Shown piece after piece: positions 26,617-36,761 of a stretch of 64,000 nucleotides of DNA (its first letter is position 1; each line of letters opens with the position of its first letter). The notes beneath the pieces are model-generated. The model saw nothing but the letters and a program-made list of their open reading frames with translations, searched no databases and was not told the DNA's origin. The position numbers and the translations under genes are program-made. Origin of the DNA: Dyadobacter sp. CY347 (GTDB taxonomy: Bacteria > Bacteroidota > Bacteroidia > Cytophagales > Spirosomataceae); contig NZ_JAKFFT010000011.1 in NCBI RefSeq assembly GCF_021502655.1, forward strand, positions 1 through 64,000. The letters are read 5' to 3'.

Positions 26617-27543
26617 CTATTGGGAACGGATTTTAAATGTGATCGTTCCAACTGACTCATCCGGCACATTTGAAGACTTTGGAATAAAAGTCAAATCCCG
26701 AACTGCACTCTTGTATTTGTTAACGACCGAATAATCAGTTACCGTCGTATTCTGCGTGATAATGCTCTTCACGCGCCCGTTCTTATCTACTGTGATCTTA
26801 AATGTAATGTCGCCCGTAGCGTCTGAATTATCGTCTACAACAGGCCTTCTCGACCAGCTCCACCCGGACAGGCTCAATCCTACCGCCGTTCCGCCACCGC
26901 CGCCTTCGCCTTTGTAAGTTTTGGCGAACAGGCTTCCCGTTTTCGAACCTTTATCTCCTACTCCTTCCGCATCGTCACCATTGTTATTGCCCCCCACGCC
27001 ACTCTTGGTGCCGTTGGTGCCGTTACTTCCTGACTTGCTTCCGGAAGATTTCGTAAATAATGCATCTTTATTAACTGCCTTTTCAGGCGTTGGCTTGGCT
27101 GCCGGTGCTGATGAAGCTTCTGAACCGGTCGATTTTTTACTCTCGCTCTTTTCCGGCGCTTCCACCGGGCTCTCGGCCTTGGAGGTGATCACCGGCTTCT
27201 CTGCAACTGTTTTTGTAGGCTTAACCGGCTCAATTTTCGGAGGCGTCGGCGGTGTAGGTTTTGGTGTTGCCACCGACTTAACCTTTTTTACTTCATCCGC
27301 ATCAGCACGCATGTTTTCTGCGACTTTGCTGTCGTTGGGCTTATTGAATGTCTGCACATCGCCCCTGCCGACTTTATCCGTTCCGTAATTAACCTCCACA
27401 AAGAGCTCCATAGGCGCAACTTTCGGCATAGAGCTGTTGAGCCTGATAAAGAAGAATAAGCCCAGCATTGCAATTGTAATTCCGATGGACATAGCCCAGG
27501 AAACTGCAATTCTCTGACGATCTTCTGCTTGTAATACAATCAT
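26617..27543 (-). CDS. TonB-like energy transducer
   Basis: A 308-residue protein with one N-terminal membrane helix (about 13-33), a Pro/Lys/Glu-rich periplasm-spanning region (about 85-150), a Gly/Ser/Asn-rich stretch (about 165-225) and a C-terminal TonB-like fold (about 240-308, GDITFKITVDKNGRVKSI). It should couple the proton motive force to an outer-membrane transporter. ExbB and ExbD are not next to it. The C-terminal domain is divergent from classical TonB, so a TonB/TolA-like structural role is possible. It heads the unit with folC and trmB. Confidence 0.8.
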   Translation of the reverse strand: MIVLQAEDRQRIAVSWAMSIGITIAMLGLFFFIRLNSSMPKVAPMELFVEVNYGTDKVGRGDVQTFNKPNDSKVAENMRADADEVKKVKSVATPKPTPPTPPKIEPVKPTKTVAEKPVITSKAESPVEAPEKSESKKSTGSEASSAPAAKPTPEKAVNKDALFTKSSGSKSGSNGTNGTKSGVGGNNNGDDAEGVGDKGSKTGSLFAKTYKGEGGGGGTAVGLSLSGWSWSRRPVVDDNSDATGDITFKITVDKNGRVKSIITQNTTVTDYSVVNKYKSAVRDLTFIPKSSNVPDESVGTITFKIRSQ

Positions 27544-27604
27544 TGTATTTGCTATATTTTACTATTCCAACAACGTAAAATTAAAAAAAATCGTGTGTTA
27601 CGAA

Positions 27605-27632
27605 AAAAGGAAGCACTTTAATGCTTCCTTTT
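27605..27632 (-). terminator. Terminator after the HU/SPOR gene
   Basis: A perfect 11-bp stem (AAAAGGAAGCA with its complement, loop of 6) lies 14 bases past the stop of the SPOR gene, and the minus strand continues in T. Confidence 0.85.
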
Positions 27633-27646
27633 CTATGTTATTCTGA

Positions 27647-28738
27647 TCATTTTTTCTTGTAAACCCAGCCTGCTTCTCCAATGACTCCTTTCAGTTTGTT
27701 GGAGGCGCGGTAAGCTTCTGTTTCAGTGCCGTATCCGTTTGCTGCAACCTTCACTTTCTTTCCGAACCGGTCGGGAGGTAAAATGCTTGCGTCTTCAAAT
27801 CCTTTTTCCTTCAATTGGGCCAAAAGCACTTTCGCCTGTTTGACCCCTTTGAATGTTCCTGCTATCACATAGAACTTTGAAGATGAAGTCGGCTCGATGG
27901 TTGCAATTGCTTCGGGTTTAACCGCCGGGATCGCCAATTTTGCTTTAACTGAATCGTCCTTCGCTGGTGTAGGAACTTCAACAGGCAATGCAGTAACGGC
28001 AACAGAATCTTCGTTGGTTACCGGCTTTACGGCTGGCTCTTTGGAAACAGGTTCAACAACAGTGGTTTCCACGCTTTCCGCTTTCACAGTTTCTGTTTTA
28101 GAAAACAACTCTGTAAAAGGATTTAGTGTGCTCTGAATGTCTCCGTTTCTTGAATTAACCAAAAACACACTCAAACCGCAGATCAATGTTGCAATGGCGG
28201 CCGCAGCAGCCCATCTTACCCACTTGAACGTGTTCGTTCTTTCTTCCTCTGCTTCAATGACTTCAACCTGTTCCTCTGCAATGTAATTGTCTGCAACAGC
28301 AATTGGAACTATCTTTTTATCAGCTTGTTTAGCCCTGATTTTCTCAAAACCATACCATTCGTCTTTGAAATATTTTTCAGTGTTAGGTTCAAAAACCAGC
28401 TTACCCTCAATATTCTTGCTAAAATCGCCTATCCCTGTAATCTGCGCCTGGCCGCGTTGTTCCAGATTATGTCGCAGTCCGTCGGTATAACCTTTCACAT
28501 ATTCAACCGCCTCCAAATGCGAAACACTTTCGTGACGCGATATGTAGTTTGCCAAAAGTCCGTCGTCAAGTTTCAGGAACTCGTTGAAAGCTAGCTTCTT
28601 GGCAGGTGGGGAAAAAGTTTGTGACATCGCATCATAAGCAGCCGGGATCTGGTGCGAAAGCAATGCTCCGAATCCTGGAATGATTACAAATTCATATTCA
28701 CCTACAAGTTTTCGGATGACTGTTTCGACTGCTATCAT
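27647..28738 (-). CDS. CCDC81-like HU domain and SPOR domain membrane protein
   Basis: About 363 residues when started at the ATG at 28738; an in-frame TTG further upstream would overlap the spacer but adds nothing conserved. The N-terminus (about 1-130) is the prokaryotic CCDC81-like HU pair, recognised from LVGEYEFVIIPGFGALLSH and the later HNLEQRGQAQITGIGDFSKN block. A single membrane helix near 175-195 follows, then a low-complexity Val/Glu/Pro linker and a C-terminal SPOR domain (about 285-363, FYVIAGTFKGVKQAKVLL) that binds denuded septal peptidoglycan in other proteins. It follows the barrel gene by 28 bases in one operon. Confidence 0.85.
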   Translation of the reverse strand: MIAVETVIRKLVGEYEFVIIPGFGALLSHQIPAAYDAMSQTFSPPAKKLAFNEFLKLDDGLLANYISRHESVSHLEAVEYVKGYTDGLRHNLEQRGQAQITGIGDFSKNIEGKLVFEPNTEKYFKDEWYGFEKIRAKQADKKIVPIAVADNYIAEEQVEVIEAEEERTNTFKWVRWAAAAAIATLICGLSVFLVNSRNGDIQSTLNPFTELFSKTETVKAESVETTVVEPVSKEPAVKPVTNEDSVAVTALPVEVPTPAKDDSVKAKLAIPAVKPEAIATIEPTSSSKFYVIAGTFKGVKQAKVLLAQLKEKGFEDASILPPDRFGKKVKVAANGYGTETEAYRASNKLKGVIGEAGWVYKKK

Positions 28739-28766
28739 GAACGTTTTTTCAGTTAACTCAGCGAAG

Positions 28767-30437
28767 TTAAAAAGAAAACGATAATCCTCCAATAAAGTTT
28801 AGTCCCTGCTGCGGGTAATACTGGTAACGCTGATACTGCTTGCCCAACACGTTGTTGAGTGACACAAATGCAGAGAAGTTCCTGGTTAACAGATAATCAA
28901 TCTTGAAATTAAGATCTGCAATAACCGGCAATTTGGTGACTTCGCCGCTCTGGAAATTTTTTGCTTTTATTCCTCTCAACATATAGAAATCCGCTGTTAC
29001 AAACAACTTCTTGCTGATCGCAAGCGCGTTAAACCAGTTTAACGTAAGATCCGGACGGTGCCAGGGCTCTTCCAGCTCGGCCACCGAGTAATCAAAGAAA
29101 TTTACTTTAACAGACGTTTTGAACAGATCATTGAAATTATATCCTGCCTGACCGGAAATGCTCAGCACTTTTGTTTTACCAGGATCATAAATAATCGCGA
29201 ACTTGGAAGTGTCGGCAAGGGAGTTGTTGAAATAATAAAAATTCCTGTACTGCGTATACGCCACTTTCCCCTCGTAGTTGAAGCCTGCAAGTCCTTCACC
29301 CTTTACACCAGCGCTCACTTCGTAGTCCTTATCAGTGTTAAGTATTTGAACATTGGGACCCAGCCACATATTCTCGCCCAGCATACTTTTCAGTGTATTT
29401 CTCACCATATCACCATTCCAGCCTGCGAAAATGTGAAGTCCGGCAAATGGTGCGACGTCAATGTTTAAAACCGGGAATGCTTTTGTCCGGTTGATCTCCA
29501 ACTCACTGTCCGTTTCGTTAGCAACATTTATCCCCGCAGTCACCGAGAATAGGTCTGATGTGTATTTGAATGTTGGTTTTACGCGGAAAAGATTTCGGTT
29601 GTAGGTAAACCTGTCAACACGCTGCGTCACGAACGCGTCGGCTTCCAGCAATGCATGGAAAGATTCCGAAAGCGGCACGGAAGCCATTAATTTAGTCCCC
29701 CAATCCAATTCGGAAGCTTCGTAACGGTCGCGCAATGTGTGCAGGCTTGTTTTTACAGAATAATCAACCAGCACAGAGGCATCTGTATTTTCGAAGCCCA
29801 GTGATACGCCAAATCTATTGATCGTCTGGCGAATGCTGTCCCGGTCCACCTGAACGGTTTCTGGCTGCGGCTGGTAACCATAGAAGTAATAATTCTTGCG
29901 GTCGTAGTCGAGCGCTGCCTCTACTTTGTATTTGCTGCGAATGTACTTTCCGCCTATTTTAAAGTTTGTGGCAGCGTTGGCGGAGTTCTTATTGTCCACC
30001 GGACCATTCGCGGCCGATAAATGTTTCAGCTGCGTTGTAAAGACCAGATCTTCGGAAGGACGGCCTCCTACAAATGCTTCGCCCAGGAAACGGCCGTAAT
30101 TGCCCGCTCCAAGCTTTACATAATTGTTAAGGACATCCGGCTCGTCTTTACGCTTTTGTTCATCCGAAGAAGCAGCCACGCTTGGCGTCAGCTTGGGCGA
30201 CGAAAGGTCTATTTGGGGATCAATTATCTGGTAGTCAACTTTTTTCTTGCCTGTTTCGCCTTTTATAGGATCAACTTTATCATAAACCCGGTTTGCAGGG
30301 GCGAATTCAATGCTTTTTTCTTTTACAATCTCATAAGTCTGGCTTTCGATCTCCCCCCGTTGCGCCAATGCAAACTGGGAAGAAAAGCCAAGTGTCAATA
30401 GGAATAAGGAAGAACGTATCGCGATGGATTTCGTCAT
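28767..30437 (-). CDS. Outer-membrane beta-barrel (TonB-receptor-like) protein
   Basis: A 556-residue protein with a signal peptide (cleavage near residue 25, ALAQ) and an extended N-terminal region rich in Lys/Asp/Pro, then many alternating aromatic strands typical of an outer-membrane barrel, ending in the C-terminal signature GGLSFSF. It lacks a recognisable plug. Such barrels are often encoded next to large TPR proteins in Bacteroidota, as here. Its cargo is not known; a transport or assembly role at the outer membrane is my inference. Confidence 0.75.
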   Translation of the reverse strand: MTKSIAIRSSLFLLTLGFSSQFALAQRGEIESQTYEIVKEKSIEFAPANRVYDKVDPIKGETGKKKVDYQIIDPQIDLSSPKLTPSVAASSDEQKRKDEPDVLNNYVKLGAGNYGRFLGEAFVGGRPSEDLVFTTQLKHLSAANGPVDNKNSANAATNFKIGGKYIRSKYKVEAALDYDRKNYYFYGYQPQPETVQVDRDSIRQTINRFGVSLGFENTDASVLVDYSVKTSLHTLRDRYEASELDWGTKLMASVPLSESFHALLEADAFVTQRVDRFTYNRNLFRVKPTFKYTSDLFSVTAGINVANETDSELEINRTKAFPVLNIDVAPFAGLHIFAGWNGDMVRNTLKSMLGENMWLGPNVQILNTDKDYEVSAGVKGEGLAGFNYEGKVAYTQYRNFYYFNNSLADTSKFAIIYDPGKTKVLSISGQAGYNFNDLFKTSVKVNFFDYSVAELEEPWHRPDLTLNWFNALAISKKLFVTADFYMLRGIKAKNFQSGEVTKLPVIADLNFKIDYLLTRNFSAFVSLNNVLGKQYQRYQYYPQQGLNFIGGLSFSF

Positions 30438-30480
30438 GAGTCTTAATATTTTCTGTTAGTCCCGCAGGAATGAATCTTTT

Positions 30481-33400
30481 TTATTTACTGATCTGAGCCA
30501 ATTTCTCCTTCGCAAGCTTAACTGCTTCTTTATCGTCGGAATTGTCGATAATGGAAGTTAATGTGGCCTTAGCCTGTCCCATTTCATTCAGACCGACGTA
30601 CACCTCAGCAAGCAGTATAAAAGACCTTACACGCCAATAATCATATCCCTCGAAATTCTTGCCCATCTCAATGATCGCAGTCTCGGCCTCTTTGAATTTT
30701 TTATTCTTAGAAAGTATCACAGCCGACCAGTAACTCGCCTCTGCACCATATTCATCTTTCGAAGATGCCGAGATTTTCTTAAACTCTTCCGCTGCTTTTG
30801 TCAGGTCTCCACGGTCGTAAGGCACTTTACCAGCATACAACTGCGCTTTCCCAACTGCACCGGGAATCAGGTTACCGCTATTGATGACTTCTTTGGCATA
30901 ATACAATGTTGAGTCGTAGCTCTTCAATGTATAATAAGTGTCCATCAGGCCCACCCATGCTTGTGCCTGCTCTTTCTTGCTTTCGGAATTGCGAAGCAGT
31001 ACGCGGAAATTTGAAACTGCATTGTTATAGTTTCCACGGCCAATTTCAAGTTCAGCAGAACGCTGGGCAGATGCTGCCACGAAGGTTGATTTGTTTTGCT
31101 GAACCACTTTACCAAAATATTGAAGCGCCTCGTTCACTTTTCCGATTTTGTCATAAGAAGAAGCGATGAAATAATTCGCGTCATACTGATGCTTGCTCGC
31201 CGGGTAACTCTGAATAAAGCCCTGCAATGCATTGATCGCATTCTCATATTTCTCGGCATAATAAAGGTTACGCACGTTGTCAAACTCAACTTCTTCGAGT
31301 TTTTCATTGCCCGGATTGTTCTTCCTGACCACTCCCAGCACTTGCGTAAATTCTTCCGGACGTCCTACTGCCGTATAAGCCTCCTGAATTCCTTCCAGAG
31401 CGCTGTTCGCAGATGGTGAATCCGCATACTCGGTCAGGATCTTTCGGAAATCGACAATAGCCTGTTCGTAAACCTGTAAGTTATAGTAAGATTGCGCCCG
31501 ACGAAGCAATGCTGCGGGTATCGCGTTACTTTTTGGCTTTTCGTTGATCATTCTTGTGAAACCCTTCACAGCAGCAGAGTAACTCTGTTTTTGAAAATCA
31601 ATGTCGGCCAGCTGGAAGTATGCGTCATCCAGATATCTCGATTGCGGATATTGACTGATCAACAGATCGAACTGTCTGCGCGCTTCCTGCTCGCGGTTCA
31701 TGTACACATACGCGCGGGCCTTCTGGAACAATGCGTAATCCTTATCCACTTTACCCTTGGACGAAACCTGCTCGTAAGTCTTAATAGCCTCATTGTAATT
31801 TTTGGCAGCCAAGTAGCAATCCGCTAACCGTGAAAAGCCATCCTCAATCATGGCCGGCTCGATGCCCTCAATGTTATTGGTAAACTCCTTAAAGTATGTT
31901 AACGCCTGGGCGTATTTTTTCTGGTTGTAATAAATGTATCCCAAAGCGTACAGACTCTTTCTTGCATAAATCCCTGCCTTGGGATTTTTCGAGATTTGGG
32001 AATAAAGGTTAGCCGCTTCGTCGATTTTGTTCAAACCATATGTAGACTCCGCTTTATAATAAGTTGCAGAGATGAAAAGTTGTTCGTCCAATGGAAACTT
32101 AATGGACTTATCAAACATCACAATCGCATTATCAAACTTCTGTGCATTGAAATCAAGCACTCCCTGGTTATAGGTAAGCCGTTGATAGGTGCCATTAATT
32201 TTAGCATTCCGCTTGGAAAGACCTTCTATGTACTTTATCGCCCCAACTGAGTTGCTAGCGCTGGCATATCCTTCTGCTACCAACTCCGTGGCTTCCTCCG
32301 TATGTTTGCTCTGGGGATACCTTGCCATGAAGTCATTAAACTCCTTAACAGCCTCATTGTTGTTACCTGACTCCAATTGCACCTTTGCATGGTTGTAAGC
32401 AGCTTCTTCCTTAATTACCGGGTTGAAGTCAAGCTTAGCGGCATTGTCAAAGGAGGTTAAAGCATAAGTTGAGTTAGAAGTCTTTAAGTAGCTGATTCCC
32501 AGTATATAAGAAGCATACTGCGAAACAGAATCTTTGCCGGGTCCGATAGGCTTTAAGTTCGTTATAGCAGCGTCATAGTTACCATTCCTGAACAACGCAT
32601 GACCGTAATGTAAAGCCACAGTCGGAGGCACAACGCCCGGTTTCATACGCTTGTAACGCTCGTAGGAAGTTACCGCCGCAGCATAATCGCCCTTTTCATA
32701 ATACACTTCTGCGACATACAATGCTACGTCATCCAGTTTAGTATTGCCCCGTTGCGATTTAAGGATCTTCTCACCATAGGTTAGCAGCTCGTCATAACGC
32801 TTCAATTGATATAATGAAGAGATGATCCAGTTAGGCGCTTCATTCTTATAGTAAGGATGGTCTTCTATCCTTTGGAAATCCTGGTAAGCTTCTTCAAACT
32901 TATTTTTCTGATAATTGATTACACCGGCATAAAAAGAAGCATCGCCTGCATTCGCAAAGGATGTTTCCGTTTTGACCTGATTAAACAATGGCAGTGCTGC
33001 ATCCAGCTGCTGCGTGTTATAATAGGACATGGCAAGCTGATAAGTGCTTTCCAGCTTGTTCGCACCGTTTCCTGCCACATTAACGGCCTTATCCAGATAG
33101 GTAATCGCTTTTTCATATTGACCCGACTCGTAATAGTAACGGCCAAGGTCACCGTAAATCTGCTGGGCCTTGGGGTGCTCAGAATGGTTTTTCACAAAAC
33201 GGTCCACTTGTACTTCCGCCTCAGGATAGTTGAGATACAAGCCCGTAACTGCCACATAATATTCCGCCGTAACCTTGTTATAATCCGTAGTACTCAGCAA
33301 CTTATCATCAGTGCCCAGAAATTCATTGAACTCCTGCCTGGCGGCTACGTAATTAGACTTTTCATAATATTCCAGGCCGTTTCGAAAATGGGCTTCCGGT

Positions 33401-33492
33401 TCTGTAATGCTTAATGTACTCTGAGCAAAAACCGAAGATGCGCCTACATATAAAAGCATTCCGAAAGTGGAGGCGCCGTGTTTAAAAACCAT
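30481..33492 (-). CDS. Large periplasmic TPR-repeat protein
   Basis: About 1003 residues made almost wholly of tetratricopeptide repeats after a signal peptide ending in FAQ. An in-frame ATG at 33540 would add 16 residues ahead of the signal; I prefer 33492 because it gives a normal signal peptide. Repeats such as YYESGQYEKAITYLDKAV and YYLNYPEAEVQV-like units recur roughly every 35 residues. It heads the operon with the barrel and HU/SPOR genes, so a scaffold role for envelope assembly is plausible but not shown. Confidence 0.85.
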   Translation of the reverse strand: MVFKHGASTFGMLLYVGASSVFAQSTLSITEPEAHFRNGLEYYEKSNYVAARQEFNEFLGTDDKLLSTTDYNKVTAEYYVAVTGLYLNYPEAEVQVDRFVKNHSEHPKAQQIYGDLGRYYYESGQYEKAITYLDKAVNVAGNGANKLESTYQLAMSYYNTQQLDAALPLFNQVKTETSFANAGDASFYAGVINYQKNKFEEAYQDFQRIEDHPYYKNEAPNWIISSLYQLKRYDELLTYGEKILKSQRGNTKLDDVALYVAEVYYEKGDYAAAVTSYERYKRMKPGVVPPTVALHYGHALFRNGNYDAAITNLKPIGPGKDSVSQYASYILGISYLKTSNSTYALTSFDNAAKLDFNPVIKEEAAYNHAKVQLESGNNNEAVKEFNDFMARYPQSKHTEEATELVAEGYASASNSVGAIKYIEGLSKRNAKINGTYQRLTYNQGVLDFNAQKFDNAIVMFDKSIKFPLDEQLFISATYYKAESTYGLNKIDEAANLYSQISKNPKAGIYARKSLYALGYIYYNQKKYAQALTYFKEFTNNIEGIEPAMIEDGFSRLADCYLAAKNYNEAIKTYEQVSSKGKVDKDYALFQKARAYVYMNREQEARRQFDLLISQYPQSRYLDDAYFQLADIDFQKQSYSAAVKGFTRMINEKPKSNAIPAALLRRAQSYYNLQVYEQAIVDFRKILTEYADSPSANSALEGIQEAYTAVGRPEEFTQVLGVVRKNNPGNEKLEEVEFDNVRNLYYAEKYENAINALQGFIQSYPASKHQYDANYFIASSYDKIGKVNEALQYFGKVVQQNKSTFVAASAQRSAELEIGRGNYNNAVSNFRVLLRNSESKKEQAQAWVGLMDTYYTLKSYDSTLYYAKEVINSGNLIPGAVGKAQLYAGKVPYDRGDLTKAAEEFKKISASSKDEYGAEASYWSAVILSKNKKFKEAETAIIEMGKNFEGYDYWRVRSFILLAEVYVGLNEMGQAKATLTSIIDNSDDKEAVKLAKEKLAQISK

Positions 33493-33650
33493 AGAGACTG
33501 AGTTGGTGAATTTTTGATTTGAATTAATGTCATTAACCATATCTTTTTAAAGAGAATTTTGGTGCGCTCTTACCTCTTAAAATTGTTTGCTATCTAACGA
33601 AAACTGTACTAAAACCGTATACGTTGGAAGTAAAGGCATAATTGATAGCC

Positions 33651-33902
33651 TCAGAAGATCACTTCATTCCGCATCAAAGACCCCGAAAAATCGTCATGCA
33701 TTGCGTCGAACCGTAAAGTTATTGCAGCGATAAATGATTCGTCCATGCAGCGTTCTATTTCTGCGGGCGTTTCGATTTCGTAGTCATCGATTTTGTAAGT
33801 TTGCTCATACATGCCGGACTCAATTTTGACAATGTATTTGTTGTTCCATTGATATAGACCGATCTTAAATTTGTCGTTGGGTATATCCTTAATATATCTC
33901 AT
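33651..33902 (-). CDS. Small conserved-looking hypothetical protein
   Basis: An 83-residue protein, acidic at neutral pH, without signal peptide or membrane helix. It is rich in Tyr/Ile/Glu with a block IDDYEIETPAEIERCMDESF. Small proteins of this kind are common in Cytophagales genomes, but I recognise no family. It lies divergent to the TPR lipoprotein gene with a gap of 21 bases, so the two promoters overlap. Confidence 0.65.
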   Translation of the reverse strand: MRYIKDIPNDKFKIGLYQWNNKYIVKIESGMYEQTYKIDDYEIETPAEIERCMDESFIAAITLRFDAMHDDFSGSLMRNEVIF

Positions 33903-33923
33903 TTCATAAATAGTTGCAACCTT

Positions 33924-34958
33924 ATGATTATCAGTATTAAACTAAATAGAATACTAATATTTTTAGTGCTAATTCTTGCTGCTTGTTCTGGTCAGGAAAA
34001 GAAAGATGCTGCTGACTTCTTCCTGAAAGGGAACCAGGCATTGAGTCAAAAGAACTATGCCGAAGCATTACGCCTATACGACGAAGCAATTGCCAAAAAT
34101 GCAGATTTTTCAGACGCCTATCTCAATAAGGGGATAACTTTATTGAAAATGGGAAGGCCGGAAGATGCGCACGAGATTTTGACAGAAGCAATTAAAATCG
34201 ACCCTACGCTCACGCAGGCAAATCTCGTCAGGGCAGAATCAGGGCTTGATCTGGGACGACTCAGGGAGGCGAAACAGGATTTACAGCAAATCGAAAAAGA
34301 TTATAAGGATTCGTCCAGGTTTTTTCTTGTTCGTGGAAATCTGCTAGGCGCAGAAGGCAATGCCTCGCTTGCCCTTGCGGACTATGATCGATCCATTCAA
34401 TTACAGAAGTTGAATGTTGAAGCATATGTTAACCGGGGAGCTATATACTACGGACTCAAAAACTGGAAAGCGGCCAAGGAAGATTTTGAAAATGCGCTTG
34501 CATTGAATCCTGCACAACCGGAAGCTCTCAACAATCTGGGACTAATTGCGACAAAAGAACGCAACTGGAAAGCAGCACTCTCCTACTTTGATCAGGTTTT
34601 ATCTGCCAAGCCGGACGATCCGTATTCACTCAACAATAAAGGTTATGTGCTTTTGCAAACCGGCTCGTCGGAGCCGGCGAAGGAATTAATCGAAAGATCG
34701 CTCGAAAAATTGCCCAAAAATGGATACGCTTTCCGAAACCTGGGAATTTATTATCAACAAGCCGGGCAGTCCGACAAAGCGATCGAATCCTTTTTAAAGG
34801 CTATTGACATTGCGGAGCCGGTGGATATGCTTTACGGACTGGCGGGACAGGCTTATTTTCGGCAAAAAAATACTGCAGAGGCATGCAAAATCTGGAAACA
34901 AGGCATAGTGCTGAATGACTCGCTTGCCATTGCAGAAGCTGCAAAAAACTGCCGGTAA
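33924..34958 (+). CDS. TPR-repeat lipoprotein
   Basis: A 344-residue protein with a lipoprotein signal (lipobox LAAC, Cys21) followed by eight or nine tetratricopeptide repeats to the C-terminus (e.g. ALSQKNYAEALRLYDEAI, AYVNRGAIYYGLKNWKAA). It is presumably attached to a membrane and works as a protein-binding scaffold. Its TAA abuts the stop codon of convergent menD with no base between them and no hairpin, so the two messages probably overlap. Confidence 0.88.
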   Translation: MIISIKLNRILIFLVLILAACSGQEKKDAADFFLKGNQALSQKNYAEALRLYDEAIAKNADFSDAYLNKGITLLKMGRPEDAHEILTEAIKIDPTLTQANLVRAESGLDLGRLREAKQDLQQIEKDYKDSSRFFLVRGNLLGAEGNASLALADYDRSIQLQKLNVEAYVNRGAIYYGLKNWKAAKEDFENALALNPAQPEALNNLGLIATKERNWKAALSYFDQVLSAKPDDPYSLNNKGYVLLQTGSSEPAKELIERSLEKLPKNGYAFRNLGIYYQQAGQSDKAIESFLKAIDIAEPVDMLYGLAGQAYFRQKNTAEACKIWKQGIVLNDSLAIAEAAKNCR

Positions 34959-36674
34959 CTACTGCTCCCGGCCGAGTCTTCGAAGTTCCTTCCAGACCTT
35001 TTCATTTTCATAAGGGTCCGTAAATATTTCAAGCATACTGATTCCCTTATTTTCTAAAAAAGCTTTGATTGAGTCTTCAAGTGATGCTGGTTCTGTACAA
35101 CTGAAATAAGCAATGCTCGAATCTTCACAAGTTCGCTTTGCCGAGAATGCATGTCTGGTTTCAAAGTAAGTCTCGATCTCCGGAAGTCCGGACGGTCCAT
35201 CGATCATTCTGAAAATATTTCCTCCAGCGTTATTAATTACCACAATTTTCAGGTTTTGCGGGAGTGCGTTAATTAGTAACCCATTCCGGTCGTACATAAA
35301 TGCAACGTCGCCTACAATGAGCAATGTCTCTTCCCCATTCACCAGAGCCGCACCGATAGCAGTGCTTACACATCCATCTATCCCGCTCGTTCCTCTGTTA
35401 CAAAACACACTCCGAATGTTAATACCTAGATCAAGCACATTGACATAACGGACCGACATACTATTTGCAACATGTAACTGATAAACTCGATCAGTAGATC
35501 TAAATAAAAAATCTAACGATGTTAAATCAGATAACTTTGATAGATTTAGATTAACAGATGGTCTTATTTGGCCGGATAAGTCATTATTAGCTGCCCAATT
35601 CCATAGAAACGAAGAATCAGTCTCCGGATCCGCATTTTGAACAAATAGCTGATAATCAATCTTTTCAAACAGATTTCTGAAAAAATATTGCGGTGAAACG
35701 GGGATGGTTCTAGTCAATGACTGAGTTGGATCAGCTAAAAACGCATCTTCTCCAATGTGCCAATGCGCTCGCGGCGGATTTTTCCTGATGAATTGTTTAA
35801 AATCCTTGGAAATGAATGACAACCCGAATGTAATCAAGAGATCCGGAACGAGTTGACCGGCATTTTTACCAGCCACAAAAAGGTCGTGGTTTCGGATTAT
35901 GCGTGCTCCAGAGACATTGGCAATGGTATCTGCCAGCACCGGAATATCCCATTCTTCGGAGATTTTGGCCAGCACTTCACTCAGTTCATGATCCGGTAAA
36001 TGCTGGCCCGCTGCTATTAAAATTTTAGGATATTCTTCAAATTCATCTAGCAATGCATTCCAAACTTCCGGTGCCAGGATCTTTTGAGTTGCTTGTCTGT
36101 CAATTACTTTTAGATTAGCCGAAGGAACCATCTCATCTCCTATCGAAGGATAGAACGGCTCCCTGATCGGAACATTAATGTGGACCGGCCCCATAGGAGC
36201 GGTTGCAGCCAGGGTTACTGCCTCATTAGATATTCGGTTGATAGCCCATTTCACATCCGCATGACCGTAATCGGCAGAAAACTCGAATGAGCGCTTGATA
36301 TGCTTACCGAAAATTTCGCTTTGATAGATCGTCTGCCCGTCATATTGATGCAACCATTCCTTAGGCCGGTCAGCCGAAAGAACCACCAGCGGTATTTGCT
36401 GAAAAAACGCCTCAGAAACCGCCGGAGCAAAATTATAGACTGCACTCCCGGACGTACAGATTAGCACGACTGGAACGCCCGTTTGCTGCGCTATTCCAAG
36501 TCCTATGAAGCCCGCCGAGCGCTCGTCCATGCAAACATGCATTGTGAATCGTCCGAAGCGTGTAAATGCAAGCGTGAGCGCGGCGCTGCGCGAACCTGGG
36601 GAGACTACAACATGTCTCACGCCTTGGGCATAGCAAATGGCGGCAAGATCCACCAAAGGTTGTAAAATGGCCAT
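34959..36674 (-). CDS. menD: 2-succinyl-5-enolpyruvyl-6-hydroxy-3-cyclohexene-1-carboxylate synthase
   Basis: About 571 residues; a thiamine-diphosphate enzyme that joins 2-oxoglutarate-derived succinic semialdehyde to isochorismate in menaquinone synthesis. The N-terminal block VVVSPGSRSAAL with MDERSAGFIGLG binds isochorismate in known members, and the C-terminal thiamine motif reads GDVAFMYDRNGLL...NN. I chose the ATG at 36674 rather than the one at 36698 because the latter lies inside the rpoD terminator hairpin. No other men genes are in the window. Confidence 0.93.
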   Translation of the reverse strand: MAILQPLVDLAAICYAQGVRHVVVSPGSRSAALTLAFTRFGRFTMHVCMDERSAGFIGLGIAQQTGVPVVLICTSGSAVYNFAPAVSEAFFQQIPLVVLSADRPKEWLHQYDGQTIYQSEIFGKHIKRSFEFSADYGHADVKWAINRISNEAVTLAATAPMGPVHINVPIREPFYPSIGDEMVPSANLKVIDRQATQKILAPEVWNALLDEFEEYPKILIAAGQHLPDHELSEVLAKISEEWDIPVLADTIANVSGARIIRNHDLFVAGKNAGQLVPDLLITFGLSFISKDFKQFIRKNPPRAHWHIGEDAFLADPTQSLTRTIPVSPQYFFRNLFEKIDYQLFVQNADPETDSSFLWNWAANNDLSGQIRPSVNLNLSKLSDLTSLDFLFRSTDRVYQLHVANSMSVRYVNVLDLGINIRSVFCNRGTSGIDGCVSTAIGAALVNGEETLLIVGDVAFMYDRNGLLINALPQNLKIVVINNAGGNIFRMIDGPSGLPEIETYFETRHAFSAKRTCEDSSIAYFSCTEPASLEDSIKAFLENKGISMLEIFTDPYENEKVWKELRRLGREQ

Positions 36675-36686
36675 ATCTGTAAATAA

Positions 36687-36711
36687 AAATAGCCTCATTA
36701 CGAGGCTATTT
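36687..36711 (-). terminator. Terminator after rpoD
   Basis: A perfect 10-bp stem (AAATAGCCTC with its complement, loop of 5) with T run on the minus strand lies 51 bases past the rpoD stop. It overlaps the longest possible menD frame, which helps place the menD start downstream of it. Confidence 0.85.
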
Positions 36712-36761
36712 AATTAATACTGTATTGTATCACCGGATAACTGCAACATGATCAGTTCAGA

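Noticed and set aside
36675..36698. Upstream ATG as the menD start
   Set aside because: It falls inside the perfect rpoD terminator stem, and the residues it would add are not part of the MenD family.
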